A stretch of DNA of 64,000 nucleotides from Chryseobacterium balustinum. GTDB taxonomy: Bacteria > Bacteroidota > Bacteroidia > Flavobacteriales > Weeksellaceae. Positions 33,793-45,633 of the stretch are shown here, one piece after another. The notes beneath the pieces are model-generated. The model did not search any database. It was not told the origin of the DNA and saw nothing but the letters and a program-made list of their open reading frames with translations. Both the position numbers and the translations under genes were made by a program. The DNA lies in the NCBI RefSeq assembly GCF_900168205.1, contig NZ_FUZE01000012.1, positions 50,763 to 114,762 of the forward strand, given 5' to 3'. Positions within the stretch are counted from its first letter, which is position 1; the number at the start of each line of letters is the position of its first letter.

Positions 33793-36647
33793 TAATCTGT
33801 TAAAATATTTTCTTTTGGCATTATAAACTGCTTATTTTCATCGCCTAAATTCGGCAAACCGAAATAGAAATACAATGTTCTTTTAAACGTTCCATTTAGA
33901 TGATTTGGTTCACTTTCGGGTCCTAAAGTTGCTGTATCATTATTAATATTAAACGCCAAAACAGTTCCCAATGGCGGAATCGCATCTAAAAATGAAATAT
34001 TACCCGTTGGAAGTTTCGGATAACCTTCAGCACCATAAATTCCGTAGAAATCAAAAAGCCTAACGAACATTTTTTCTTCTTTAGTTCCAACAGTGATTTT
34101 TCCTTCTGCTGTATTCAATTGCATCCAAGAAATATCATCGAAATAACCTTTAAATTCAGGATAAATCCAAGGCGAAAAACCAGTTCGGGTTGAGTTTCGT
34201 AGATTTTGCCAAACATTATAAGTTTGTCCTTGAGTTCTGTTTTTCCAAACGTGATACGGACCTTTGCCTAACCATTTTGCGCTGATGACATAATTTTCAG
34301 GATAATCAAAACTTACGCCTGAAAACTGGTAATCTCCGGAAAGCGAATATTCATAATTCAATTCTAAAATTCCATTTTGATTCAGTTTCCAAACTACTTT
34401 TTTTCCGTCTTTGTATGAAATTTCAATGACTTGGTTTTCACTTTCTGCAAAAGATTTTATGGATGATAATTCTGTTTTTCCATTCACGAAAACAGGTCCG
34501 TTTCGGAAAATTATTTTTTTTCCTTTTTTATCTAAAATGACTGACTTTAGTAATCCGTCTTTTTTGCCAAACGAGAATTCTTTTTCTTCTGATTTTAAAA
34601 TAAATAATGAATCATTTTCTGAAACTGAAACTGGAAATTCTTTGATTAAAAATTTTGAAAACTGTTTTGAAATGTCATCATTACATTTAATTTTCCAAGT
34701 CCAGGTGTAAATTTCTTTACCAAAAGAATCGGTTGCGGTTAATAATAAACCTTCCATTTCTTTCCAGGTTGAAGGAAGATTTAAATTGATATTTCCTTTT
34801 TCTGTTGGTTTAATATTCGGAGATTCTGTTTTTCCTTTTTGAATAATCTGAAATCCTGATTCTAAAGAAAATGGTGTTTTAAATTTAACCAGTTTCCATT
34901 CAAACTGACATTCATTTAGATTGGTAAAATGATAACGATTTTCAACAGGAATGATTCCATTAAAATCATTCGGCAATGTTTTCAAATCAATTTTTACCGG
35001 ACTGTAAATTTCCCGAATCGCATAAAAACTCCCCTCTTTTTCACGATGTGGTCCGACAACTCCATCCGGAGCGTTGATGGCATTCACATCGATTTGATTA
35101 TTAAAATCGGTTCTTACCAAACCTTCATCTGCAAACGCCCAAAGAAAACCGCCTGCTCCTTTTTGGGAATTCCAATGAAGTTCCCAATAATCGGCTAATG
35201 AAGTTCCGCCACCGCCGTCATCCTGCGCGTGAAGAAACTCGGTTGGCATATAAATATTTTCGCCCTCGAGGATTTTTTTTGTGCTGTAATAATCTTCGTA
35301 ATGATTACAGTCAATACCATTGAAAGCATTTCCAGGTTTGTGATGTGCGTGGATGACAGGTCGATTTGACAAATCATATTTTGCATATTCTGTATCCAAA
35401 TCAAAATTATGTCCACCTTCGTTTCCGTTGCTCCAGAAAATGATAGAAGGATGATTGGCATCTCTTGTAACCATTTCTTTTACAAGCTTTTTCCCAACTG
35501 CGGTACTGTATTTTTTTTGCCAACCCGCCAATTCATCCAAAACGTACAAACCTAAAGAATCACAAATCTGCAAAAACGATTTATTGGGTGGATAATGCGA
35601 ACAACGAACGGCATTCATATTCATTTCTTTGATGAACTGAGCATCCATCAAATCGATGTTTTTGTTGACTGCTCGTCCAGTTTCAGGCCACCAAACGTGA
35701 CGGTTGATGCCTTTCATTTTGATTTTGGTTCCGTTGATGTAAATTCCGTCACCTTTTTTGATTTCAATGGTTCGGAAACCGAATTTCTCTTCGGTTTGGA
35801 AAATATTTTTTCTTTTTTTATTTAAACTGAATTTTGCTTTGTATAAATTGGGTGTTTCAGCTGTCCAGAGTTTAGGATTTTTAACGGAGAATTGAATATG
35901 TTTTAAGGTATCTCCTGTTTGAATTTGAATCTGAGATTCACCAACAAGAGTGTTTTTTGCATCAAAGATTTCGACCTTTAAATTATCAACTGCTTGGATT
36001 CCTTTTAAATAAATATTTGAACGAAAAGTTCCATCTGCTTTGGCATCAATTGATGTTGCTGAGATATTTTCTTTTGGGCAAGCTTCCAAATAAACTGGTC
36101 TGAAAATCCCTCCCAAAACCCAATAATCAGCCAATCGTTCTGCATTGTTGACCGATTTATCAGCAGACATTTTCGAAACTTTGACTTCAAGAATATTTTC
36201 TTTTCCGAAATTTAATTTGCCAGAAATATCATATTTAAATTCATAAAAAGCACCTTGGTGAATTTCTCCGGCTAATTTACCGTTGATTTTCACTTCGGTA
36301 TCGGTCATCGAACCTTCGAAAACGATGTTAACCGATTTACCTTTCCACGAATTTGGAACTGAAAATTTGTGTTTATACAAACCAACTTCATCATTGAATT
36401 TAAAGTTTTTGCCGTAGGTTACGTAATCTCGTCCGTAATTGTACGAGCCAAATCCCTGCTGTTCCCATTGTGAAGGAACTTGGATTTTGTTCCAGTTTCC
36501 TGATTTTCTTCCACCATTTATCCAAAAATCCCATTCTTTCGTATGCTCAGAATCTGTCCCGCTCAGGAATTGAATTTCCTTAGATTGAGAATGCAACAAT
36601 TGAGAGCATAAACATAAGAGAACGTATATTCTGGAAAAACATTTCAT
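33792..36647 (-). CDS. GH2 beta-galactosidase-family enzyme
   Basis: A 951-residue exported enzyme with signal peptide (LLHSQ). Domains in order: sugar-binding (WEQQGFGSYNYGRDYV), immunoglobulin-like, TIM barrel, then a LacZ-type small beta domain at the C-terminus. The TIM barrel has NRHVWWPETGRAV, AVRCSHYPPNKSF, YVLDELAGWQ, FWSNGNEGGHN with acid/base candidate Glu410, and MPTEFLHAQDDGG with nucleophile candidate Glu470. RG-I carries galactan side chains, so beta-galactosidase activity is the likely role, although beta-glucuronidase or arabinosidase specificities occur in GH2. It overlaps the upstream GH28 gene by 4 bp and the downstream CE12 gene by 1 bp. Confidence 0.9.
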   Translation of the reverse strand: MKCFSRIYVLLCLCSQLLHSQSKEIQFLSGTDSEHTKEWDFWINGGRKSGNWNKIQVPSQWEQQGFGSYNYGRDYVTYGKNFKFNDEVGLYKHKFSVPNSWKGKSVNIVFEGSMTDTEVKINGKLAGEIHQGAFYEFKYDISGKLNFGKENILEVKVSKMSADKSVNNAERLADYWVLGGIFRPVYLEACPKENISATSIDAKADGTFRSNIYLKGIQAVDNLKVEIFDAKNTLVGESQIQIQTGDTLKHIQFSVKNPKLWTAETPNLYKAKFSLNKKRKNIFQTEEKFGFRTIEIKKGDGIYINGTKIKMKGINRHVWWPETGRAVNKNIDLMDAQFIKEMNMNAVRCSHYPPNKSFLQICDSLGLYVLDELAGWQKKYSTAVGKKLVKEMVTRDANHPSIIFWSNGNEGGHNFDLDTEYAKYDLSNRPVIHAHHKPGNAFNGIDCNHYEDYYSTKKILEGENIYMPTEFLHAQDDGGGGTSLADYWELHWNSQKGAGGFLWAFADEGLVRTDFNNQIDVNAINAPDGVVGPHREKEGSFYAIREIYSPVKIDLKTLPNDFNGIIPVENRYHFTNLNECQFEWKLVKFKTPFSLESGFQIIQKGKTESPNIKPTEKGNINLNLPSTWKEMEGLLLTATDSFGKEIYTWTWKIKCNDDISKQFSKFLIKEFPVSVSENDSLFILKSEEKEFSFGKKDGLLKSVILDKKGKKIIFRNGPVFVNGKTELSSIKSFAESENQVIEISYKDGKKVVWKLNQNGILELNYEYSLSGDYQFSGVSFDYPENYVISAKWLGKGPYHVWKNRTQGQTYNVWQNLRNSTRTGFSPWIYPEFKGYFDDISWMQLNTAEGKITVGTKEEKMFVRLFDFYGIYGAEGYPKLPTGNISFLDAIPPLGTVLAFNINNDTATLGPESEPNHLNGTFKRTLYFYFGLPNLGDENKQFIMPKENILTD

Positions 36648-38023
36648 TTTGCGGCAATATCGGAATCGTCTTTTTTGTCGTAAGATTGAGTGAGAGAAGC
36701 AACCTGAGTTACATTAATATTTTTCTGCTTTAAATTTTGAATGTTATTCAGGTTTTGCATTTCAGGTTTTAAAGCCATTATTTTAAAGTTTTCAAATGTG
36801 AAATCCTTCAAATCGAATAAATCTGATTTTTCAATAGAAAAAGCCGTTTCGCAACTGATGTCGATATTTTTTATTGTGATATTGTTGGCTAATCCTTTTT
36901 TAGGTCTTTCCTCTCCTTTTAAATCAAAAAACTGGTTCCAACCTTTTACATATAAAAAGGTTTTTACGTTTCCTGTGATATTTTCAACCGTAAGATATTC
37001 GTAATGTTGTGGCGTATCAGGACGCATTTTTAGGTGTAATAATCTTGAAGCATCTTTCACTTTAGAATTACGCAAAATCACGTTATAATTATGAATCGAT
37101 TCACTTCCACAAGTTAAAACACTGTGGCAAAATCCGAAACTGTTGTCTTCGATAAGGATGTTTCTGTTTTCGCCGTTGTTCGGGTCTTTATCAGATTTCG
37201 GACCTTTTCCGCCTTTCAACGCAATTGCATCGTCGTTGACCGACATATAACAATTTTTAATCAAGAAATTGGTACAAGCATCGATGTCAACCGCATCTGT
37301 ACTTGGGGCTTTTACAGGTTCTTTCGGTGCTAAAATCGTGAGATTTAATAATTTTACAAAATCACTTTTGTAATAATGCGTGCTCCAGAAAGGTGAATTT
37401 TTAATGGTGATTCCTTCAACCTGTACATTTTTAGAATTTGAAACGTAAAGAATTCTAGGTCGCATTTCATCCATATTGGTGCATTTAGGATTCCATTCGC
37501 GTCTTTTCCAGAATGATTTCCAGAAGCGAAGTCCGTTTCCGTCCAAAGTTCCTTTACCGGAAATCGTGAAACCATCTAATCCGTCAGCGTTAATTAAAGC
37601 AGGAAAATATTTTACCGTTTGTCCTTCCATTCTTGTGGTTACTACTGGAAAGTCATTGATGTCATCGCTTCCTTTTAATTTCGCTCCATTTTCTAAATGC
37701 AAGTGAGTTCCCTGCTTAAAAAAAACTGAACTAATCAGGAAAGTTCCTTTCGGAACGATGATGACACCGCCCCCATTTTTAGCAGCCAAATCGATAATTG
37801 CCTGAATCTGCTTGGTCTGAAGAACGGTACTGTCATTCTTCACTCCATTTTCTGTGAGGATATATTTTTTGCCTAATTTATTGATGTCTGTAGGTTTATT
37901 TTCTTTAAACCATTTTGGAATCGTCGTTCCGTCGGGGAATTTGTCCTGACTTTTGAAACCTGAAGAAGATAGAACGAGAATTAAAAGAGACCAAAGGAAA
38001 TTAGATGTATTTCGATATTTCAT
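36644..38023 (-). CDS. GH28-family enzyme, divergent motif set
   Basis: A 459-residue exported beta-helix protein with signal peptide (GFKSQ) and first gene of the 13.8-kb RG-I operon. GH28 blocks are present but altered: STDAVDIDACTNF in place of NTDG, SVNDDAIALKGGKG with the catalytic Asp pair, FCHSVLTCGSESIHN in place of GHG, and LHLKMRPDTPQHYEYL in place of RIK. Such variants occur in GH28 subgroups acting on rhamnogalacturonan or xylogalacturonan. It differs clearly from the GH28 at the left end of the locus, suggesting a different substrate. Its stop overlaps the start of the GH2 gene by 4 bp. Confidence 0.85.
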   Translation of the reverse strand: MKYRNTSNFLWSLLILVLSSSGFKSQDKFPDGTTIPKWFKENKPTDINKLGKKYILTENGVKNDSTVLQTKQIQAIIDLAAKNGGGVIIVPKGTFLISSVFFKQGTHLHLENGAKLKGSDDINDFPVVTTRMEGQTVKYFPALINADGLDGFTISGKGTLDGNGLRFWKSFWKRREWNPKCTNMDEMRPRILYVSNSKNVQVEGITIKNSPFWSTHYYKSDFVKLLNLTILAPKEPVKAPSTDAVDIDACTNFLIKNCYMSVNDDAIALKGGKGPKSDKDPNNGENRNILIEDNSFGFCHSVLTCGSESIHNYNVILRNSKVKDASRLLHLKMRPDTPQHYEYLTVENITGNVKTFLYVKGWNQFFDLKGEERPKKGLANNITIKNIDISCETAFSIEKSDLFDLKDFTFENFKIMALKPEMQNLNNIQNLKQKNINVTQVASLTQSYDKKDDSDIAAK

Positions 38024-38140
38024 AACTTTATTATATTGTTGTATGTCTTGATTTTTATGAATACTTGATTATAAAACACAAAAATCAGTAAAATAACTTT
38101 CAAATAAATTATCTGTAGTTTATCATAATACTTAATTTAT

Positions 38141-38212
38141 CGCAAAGTTCGCAAAGATTTTTTACTACTAACTGCTTTTAAAGTTCGCAAAGGCGTTTCA
38201 CTCAGCCAAGAG
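38141..38212 (+). repeat. Dispersed intergenic repeat A, copy 2
   Basis: CGCAAAG-TTCGCAAAGATTT and GTTCGCAAAGGCGTTTCACT match 13293-13365. This copy lies inside the predicted leader between the RG-I operon promoter (38284-38333) and its first gene. Confidence 0.75.
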
Positions 38213-38283
38213 CACAAAGGCTTTTCAATTATAACATATTACAGACAATTTAGAAAGAAAATTATTCTTTCATTTCATTTTCA

Positions 38284-38333
38284 TAAAAATACACATTCCG
38301 CCACTTTACAGCATCCTGCTCTTTCATGTGGAA
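38284..38333 (-). promoter_or_regulatory. RG-I enzyme operon promoter with shared 19-bp element
   Basis: On the coding strand, ACATGAAAGAGCAGGATGC (38329-38311) is followed after 19 nt by TATTTTTA (38291-38284), a one-mismatch -7 box. The leader to the GH28 start would be about 250 nt and contains repeat A. The rest of the gap (38334-38432) would hold the promoter of the divergent acetyltransferase gene. Confidence 0.65.
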
Positions 38334-38432
38334 AGTTTTAAGATGCTTTTGATTTTAATAAAACTTTCAAATTCAACGGATTTTCATTAAGTTTACCTTT
38401 CTTGTATTAAATGAAGTTGAAAATTAATAATC

Positions 38433-38882
38433 ATGAAAGTAATATCTGTAAGACAGAATCCTGAATATAGAGAAAAAGCAATTGAATATTTCCAGAAAAG
38501 CTGGTCTGAAATTTCGCCAATTATTTATGAAGACTGTATATCGAATAGTATTGCTGCAGAGCAATCTTTACCTCAGTGGTATTTATTGGAAAAAGATGAA
38601 GAAATTATCGGTTGCGCAGGATTAATTACCAATGATTTTATCAGCAGAATGGATTTGTATCCGTGGCTTTGTGCCCTATTTATCAATGAAGATTACAGAG
38701 GAAATCATTACAGTGAACTTTTGATTAATAAAGCTAAAGAAGACACCAAAGATTCAGGATTTAAATATCTGAATTTATGTACCGATCACATTGGATTTTA
38801 CGAAAAATATGATTTCAAATATATCGGACAAGGGTATCATCCTTGGGAGGAAGAATCCAGAATTTATCAGATTGAACTTTAA
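38433..38882 (+). CDS. GNAT-family N-acetyltransferase
   Basis: A 149-residue cytoplasmic GNAT protein. The central strand pair WYLLEKDEEIIGCAGLI and the acetyl-CoA loop region ALFINEDYRGNHYSELLINKAKE, followed by LNLCTDHIGFYEKYDFKYIGQG, follow the GNAT order (the last block is motif B). Substrate cannot be predicted. It is divergent from the RG-I operon and 8 bp upstream of a second GNAT gene, so the two form a small operon of acetyltransferases unrelated to the pectin genes. Confidence 0.85.
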   Translation: MKVISVRQNPEYREKAIEYFQKSWSEISPIIYEDCISNSIAAEQSLPQWYLLEKDEEIIGCAGLITNDFISRMDLYPWLCALFINEDYRGNHYSELLINKAKEDTKDSGFKYLNLCTDHIGFYEKYDFKYIGQGYHPWEEESRIYQIEL

Positions 38883-38890
38883 ATATTTTT

Positions 38891-39367
38891 ATGCTTATTG
38901 AATACCGAAGCCTTTTACCAGACGAAAGTAAAGAGTACCGAAGAATACGTTTGGAAAGTTTAAAAGAATTTCCGGAAGCTTTTTCTGCAACCTATCAGGA
39001 AACTTTGAATGTAGAAAAACTTACTTTGGAAGATGATATTGAAAAACAGACATTCAACAAATTTGTACATGGTGTTTTTGTAAATCGTGAACTGATCGGA
39101 ATATGCACTTTTGTAAAAAGCGATGAAAACATCGGAAACATTTATCAAATGTATGTTCAGAAAGGCTTTCAGGGAAAAAACATCGGGTTGAATTTAGTTC
39201 ATTCAACCATAAAAGAAGCTGCGAAACGATATCATGATTTAGAGATTTTCCTTGAAGTATCTGTTGATAATTTACAAGCCAAACATTTTTATTTAAAAGC
39301 TGGTTTTGAGCAAATTCGGCAAAATGAAAACTCAAGTGATATTTTAATGAAGTACCGCAGTTTCTAA
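38891..39367 (+). CDS. GNAT-family N-acetyltransferase
   Basis: A 158-residue GNAT protein. Landmarks are IEYRSLLPDESKEYRRIRLESL, VHGVFVNRELIGICTFV, NIYQMYVQKGFQGKNIGLNLV for acetyl-CoA binding and VSVDNLQAKHFYLKAGFEQI for the C-terminal motif. Similar proteins acetylate amines or protein N-termini; the substrate here is unknown. It follows another GNAT gene by 8 bp and ends convergently with a Crp/Fnr regulator gene. Confidence 0.85.
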   Translation: MLIEYRSLLPDESKEYRRIRLESLKEFPEAFSATYQETLNVEKLTLEDDIEKQTFNKFVHGVFVNRELIGICTFVKSDENIGNIYQMYVQKGFQGKNIGLNLVHSTIKEAAKRYHDLEIFLEVSVDNLQAKHFYLKAGFEQIRQNENSSDILMKYRSF

Positions 39368-39387
39368 ATCAATATTAATCTTAAGAA

Positions 39388-39954
39388 TTACTCAGCCAAA
39401 TTCTTTAAACTTCTGTTTAAACTTCTTACCGAAATTCCCAAATACGCTGCTAAATCTTCTTTGGAAAGCTGAATGTCCTGTTTTGACTGAAGTTCCAAAA
39501 GTTTTCGTAAACTGTGATCAACTGTGTAGAGCTGCTGAAAAGACGCCCGCTTTGAAGTATTCACAATGCGCTCTGCAAAAGCATCGACGAGTAAAGCGTT
39601 GAGTTCTAGATTATTTTTTAAAAGTTCGCGAAAATAAGGAACCGACAATGCATACGCCGAAACATCGGTCATCGCTTCGATATTGCATAAACAGGGAATA
39701 TTTCTAATGCATTCTATCTCACCAAGAATCTCGCCTTTTCCTAAAAATTCGAGAATAAATTCTTTATCATTTTCTTCACTGAAATAGCATTTCACAATCC
39801 CTTCTTTCATCAGCATGACTTTGGATGATTTGTCATTCTGCATGAAAAGCTTTTGCTCTTTTGTGAACTGTTTCAAAATCACATCTTCTTTTCGTTCCTG
39901 CTTCTCGTAAAGTTTTGTAATAAAATCTAAAAACGTCTGGTTTGTGCGTAACAT
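39388..39954 (-). CDS. Crp/Fnr-family transcriptional regulator
   Basis: A 188-residue regulator when started at 39954 (MLRTNQTFLDF). The frame is open to 40026, but the extra 24 residues would run through a palindrome. Residues about 20-120 are a cyclic-nucleotide-binding-like beta-roll (VMLMKEGIVKCYFSEENDKEFILEFLGKGEILGEIE), and residues about 150-188 are a short HTH (IQLSKEDLAAYLGISVRSLNRSLKNLAE). The wing after the recognition helix seems cut short, which is common in Bacteroidetes members. No cluster-type Cys motif is seen. It is divergent from the CAT-like gene and may control it; that is inference from gene order. Confidence 0.8.
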   Translation of the reverse strand: MLRTNQTFLDFITKLYEKQERKEDVILKQFTKEQKLFMQNDKSSKVMLMKEGIVKCYFSEENDKEFILEFLGKGEILGEIECIRNIPCLCNIEAMTDVSAYALSVPYFRELLKNNLELNALLVDAFAERIVNTSKRASFQQLYTVDHSLRKLLELQSKQDIQLSKEDLAAYLGISVRSLNRSLKNLAE

Positions 39955-39965
39955 ATTTTTAATCG

Positions 39966-39977
39966 GGACAAATGTCC
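39966..39977. promoter_or_regulatory. Palindrome upstream of the Crp/Fnr gene
   Basis: GGACAAATGTCC is an inverted repeat (GGACA/TGTCC, two-base spacer) 12 bp before the preferred start of the Crp/Fnr gene and in the intergenic space shared with the CAT-like gene. It is a candidate autoregulatory site. Confidence 0.45.
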
Positions 39978-40082
39978 TTTCAGGATTTTTTATATAGGTT
40001 GAAATTTGCGGTAGAAAAATACACAATACTGTTGAAAAATAAAATAGTAATCCTACTCGATTTATATAAAATTTAATAAAAT

Positions 40083-40709
40083 ATGAAACAACTCATTAAG
40101 CTAGATGATTGGAAAAGAAAAGAACATTTTCAGTTTTTCTCAAAATTTGAAGAACCTTTTTTTGGTGTAACCATCAATATAGACTGTACTTTAGCCTATC
40201 AACAAGCAAAAGAAAAAGACAACTCTTTTTTTCTTTATTATCTGTACAGAGCTTTAGAAGCAGCCAATGCAATAGAAAACTTCCGTTACAGAATTATTGA
40301 TAAAGAAGTCTATTTGTTTGCCCAAATCAATGCTTCTGCAACCATCAACAGACCCGATGAAACCTTTGGTTTTTCTTATATGGATTATGATAAAAATGAA
40401 GAATTATTTTATCAAAAAGCAAAAGAAGAGATTTCAAGAGTACAGCAATCCAAAGGTTTAATTCCTGCAGGTTCGGGAGAAAATGTTATTCATTTTTCGG
40501 CTGTTCCGTGGCTAGATTTCACTTCACTTTCTCACGCAAGAAGTTTTACATTTCCAGACAGTTGCCCAAAAATTTCATTCGGTAAAATCACTGAAAATAA
40601 TGGTAAAAAATTAATGTCTGTTTCCATTCATGCGCATCACGGATTGATGGATGGTTTTCATATCGGATTGTTTGCTGAAAATTTTCAGGAATTGATGAAT
40701 GAAAATTAA
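40083..40709 (+). CDS. Chloramphenicol acetyltransferase (type A CAT)-like protein
   Basis: A 208-residue protein of the CAT fold. The N-terminus (LDDWKRKEHFQFFSKFEEPFFGVT) is typical, the middle has FLYYLYRALEAANAIENFRYRI, and the C-terminal catalytic block SIHAHHGLMDGFHIGLFAENFQ carries the HHxxxDG motif with its catalytic His. CATs acetylate chloramphenicol with acetyl-CoA, but many chromosomal homologues have other or unknown substrates, so resistance should not be assumed. It is divergent from a Crp/Fnr regulator and ends at a strong bidirectional terminator. Confidence 0.88.
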   Translation: MKQLIKLDDWKRKEHFQFFSKFEEPFFGVTINIDCTLAYQQAKEKDNSFFLYYLYRALEAANAIENFRYRIIDKEVYLFAQINASATINRPDETFGFSYMDYDKNEELFYQKAKEEISRVQQSKGLIPAGSGENVIHFSAVPWLDFTSLSHARSFTFPDSCPKISFGKITENNGKKLMSVSIHAHHGLMDGFHIGLFAENFQELMNEN

Positions 40710-40711
40710 AT

Positions 40712-40748
40712 AAAATAACGTCTACAGATTTTGTAGACGTTATTTTTT
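40712..40748. terminator. Bidirectional terminator between CAT-like and flavodoxin genes
   Basis: A perfect 13-bp stem (40714-40726 with 40732-40744) with a 5-nt loop and a T run, between convergent genes. Confidence 0.9.
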
Positions 40749-40842
40749 GTAACGTTTGGATTTACTCGAAATTATTTATGATACTCCTCATCACTTACAG
40801 GAAGTGACCAAACTAACCGAGCTTTATTATTTCAACTATTCT

Positions 40843-41445
40843 TTATTGAGCCAAACCAATTCTGGTAAGCCATTCTTTGATCTGCTTTTCTACCTCAACT
40901 TTCTTATCACCTTCTATTACAAATAAAATCCCGTCTTTTTCTTTACCTCCTTTCACCGAAAAACTTTCCAACATTTTACTTTCAGGACTGAGTTCCTTAA
41001 CAGTATCAAAACTGCTCCCGACGCCATAACCTGCATTGGTATTGAACGGAATAATTATTTTACCTTTTAAGTTATATTGTTTCAAAAAACTTTTCATCGG
41101 TGGCGGAAGTTTCATTCCCCAGGTTGGAAAACCTACGAAAACAACATCATATTTTTCAATGTTATCAATCTTTGTTTTGAGAGGTGGTAAAAACCCAGTT
41201 TCGTTTTCTTTAGCAACCTGGTCAACGGTGGCCTTGTAGTTTTCAGGATATGGATTTTGAAGCTCAAGTTCAATTAAATCTCCGCCAACATTTTTCTGAA
41301 TGATTTCGGCAACCGCTTTCGTATTTTTTGTTCTTGATAAATAGACAATCAATACTTTTTTATCTTTTATTGCTTCAGTTTTTTGTGCTTTCGAACAAGA
41401 AAAAAAGCAGACAATCAATACTATAACGACAGTTAGTTTATGCAT
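40843..41445 (-). CDS. Flavodoxin-family lipoprotein
   Basis: A 200-residue protein with a lipoprotein signal (CFFSCSKAQ) followed by a long-chain flavodoxin domain: KVLIVYLSRTKNTKAVAEII is the FMN phosphate loop, DVVFVGFPTWGMKLPPPMKSFL the second FMN loop, and FNTNAGYGVGSSF the third. An exported flavodoxin is unusual in textbook terms but recurs in Bacteroidetes; it may serve a periplasmic or membrane redox partner. It ends a run of same-strand oxidoreductase genes, 28 bp after an aldo/keto reductase, suggesting one transcript. Confidence 0.85.
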   Translation of the reverse strand: MHKLTVVIVLIVCFFSCSKAQKTEAIKDKKVLIVYLSRTKNTKAVAEIIQKNVGGDLIELELQNPYPENYKATVDQVAKENETGFLPPLKTKIDNIEKYDVVFVGFPTWGMKLPPPMKSFLKQYNLKGKIIIPFNTNAGYGVGSSFDTVKELSPESKMLESFSVKGGKEKDGILFVIEGDKKVEVEKQIKEWLTRIGLAQ

Positions 41446-41473
41446 TATTATTTATTTAAAACAATTAATACTA

Positions 41474-43625
<2,152 letters not shown>

Positions 43626-43654
43626 TTTTAATATTTTTTGGTGAAATAATGCTT

Positions 43655-44509
<855 letters not shown>

Positions 44510-44670
44510 TTAAATAGTGTTAGAATGTTTGTTATGCAAAGTTCCCAATTGATAATGGGCTTCTTGTTATATGGATTACTGCTTTTATAACCAATATTAC
44601 TGATAATGCCGTAATGACTTTAATCTGAATATTTTAATGTGTAATTTCGCTTTGTCAAAAAGATAAAACC

Positions 44671-45567
44671 ATGAGTAAAGTTGTTAATTTTGAAACTGTC
44701 GATGATTATAATCAGTTTAATAATCACGAGACTACGCATCCTTTGGTAAGCATCATCGATTTTTCTAAAGCGCATCCAAGGACAGGTTCTAAAATGAATT
44801 TCAATCTATGCTGCATTTTTTTGAAAGAGGTAAAATGTGGGGATTTAAAATATGGTCGTGCAACTTATGATTATCAACAAGGTACTTTGGTTTTTGTGTC
44901 TCCGGGACAGGTTTTGGAGGTAGAAAATAAAACAGATTTATACCAACCCAGCGGACATGGACTTGTTTTTCATCCGGATTTAATCAAAGGGACTTCTTTG
45001 GCAAAAGCAATTTCAGAGTATAATTTTTTCAGCTATAATACAAATGAAGCGCTTCATCTTTCGGCTAAAGAACGTCACTTAATTCTGGATCTGTTTGCTA
45101 TTATTGATAACGAACTGAAGCAATCTGTGGATAAGCACAGCAAAAAACTCATCGCTTCTAATATCGAATTGTTCTTTAATTACTGTGAACGCTTTTATGA
45201 TCGTCAATTTATCACCCGTGAAAATGTAAACCAAGGGCTTTTGGAGAAATTTGAACATTTATTGAATACCTATTTTTCATCTGACAAACCCAATTCTGTA
45301 GGATTACCTTCCGTTGCTTACTGTGCTGATCAACTAAATTTATCTGCCAATTATTTTGGTGATCTAATAAAAAAAGAAACCGGAAAGACCGCTCAGGAAT
45401 ATATTCAGAATAAAATCATTGATGTGGCTAAAGAAAGGGTTTTTAATATTGACAAATCGATCAGTCAGATTGCTTATGAACTGGGTTTTAAATATCCACA
45501 GCATTTTATTAGACTTTTTAAACAGAGAACGGGTGTAACACCTAATGAATTCAGAAGTTTAAATTAA
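44671..45567 (+). CDS. AraC-family transcriptional regulator
   Basis: A 298-residue regulator. The N-terminal cupin-like ligand domain spans about residues 30-110 (YGRATYDYQQGTLVFVSPGQVL). The C-terminal double HTH spans about 195-298 (SVAYCADQLNLSANYFGDLIKKETGKTAQEYIQNKI and ISQIAYELGFKYPQHFIRLFKQRTGVTPNEFRSL). It is divergent from the three aldo/keto reductases and flavodoxin, the usual arrangement for AraC-type activators of oxidoreductase genes responding to aldehydes or other xenobiotics; the inducer is unknown. Confidence 0.92.
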   Translation: MSKVVNFETVDDYNQFNNHETTHPLVSIIDFSKAHPRTGSKMNFNLCCIFLKEVKCGDLKYGRATYDYQQGTLVFVSPGQVLEVENKTDLYQPSGHGLVFHPDLIKGTSLAKAISEYNFFSYNTNEALHLSAKERHLILDLFAIIDNELKQSVDKHSKKLIASNIELFFNYCERFYDRQFITRENVNQGLLEKFEHLLNTYFSSDKPNSVGLPSVAYCADQLNLSANYFGDLIKKETGKTAQEYIQNKIIDVAKERVFNIDKSISQIAYELGFKYPQHFIRLFKQRTGVTPNEFRSLN

Positions 45568-45633
45568 TTTAAAACAGTATAGGCTCAGAAATGTTTTAAA
45601 ACAAAATTGAATAAATTTTGAGCTTCATTTATC

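Noticed and set aside
40083..40709. Mobile antibiotic-resistance gene
   Set aside because: No insertion sequence, integron or base-composition shift surrounds it; it appears chromosomal.
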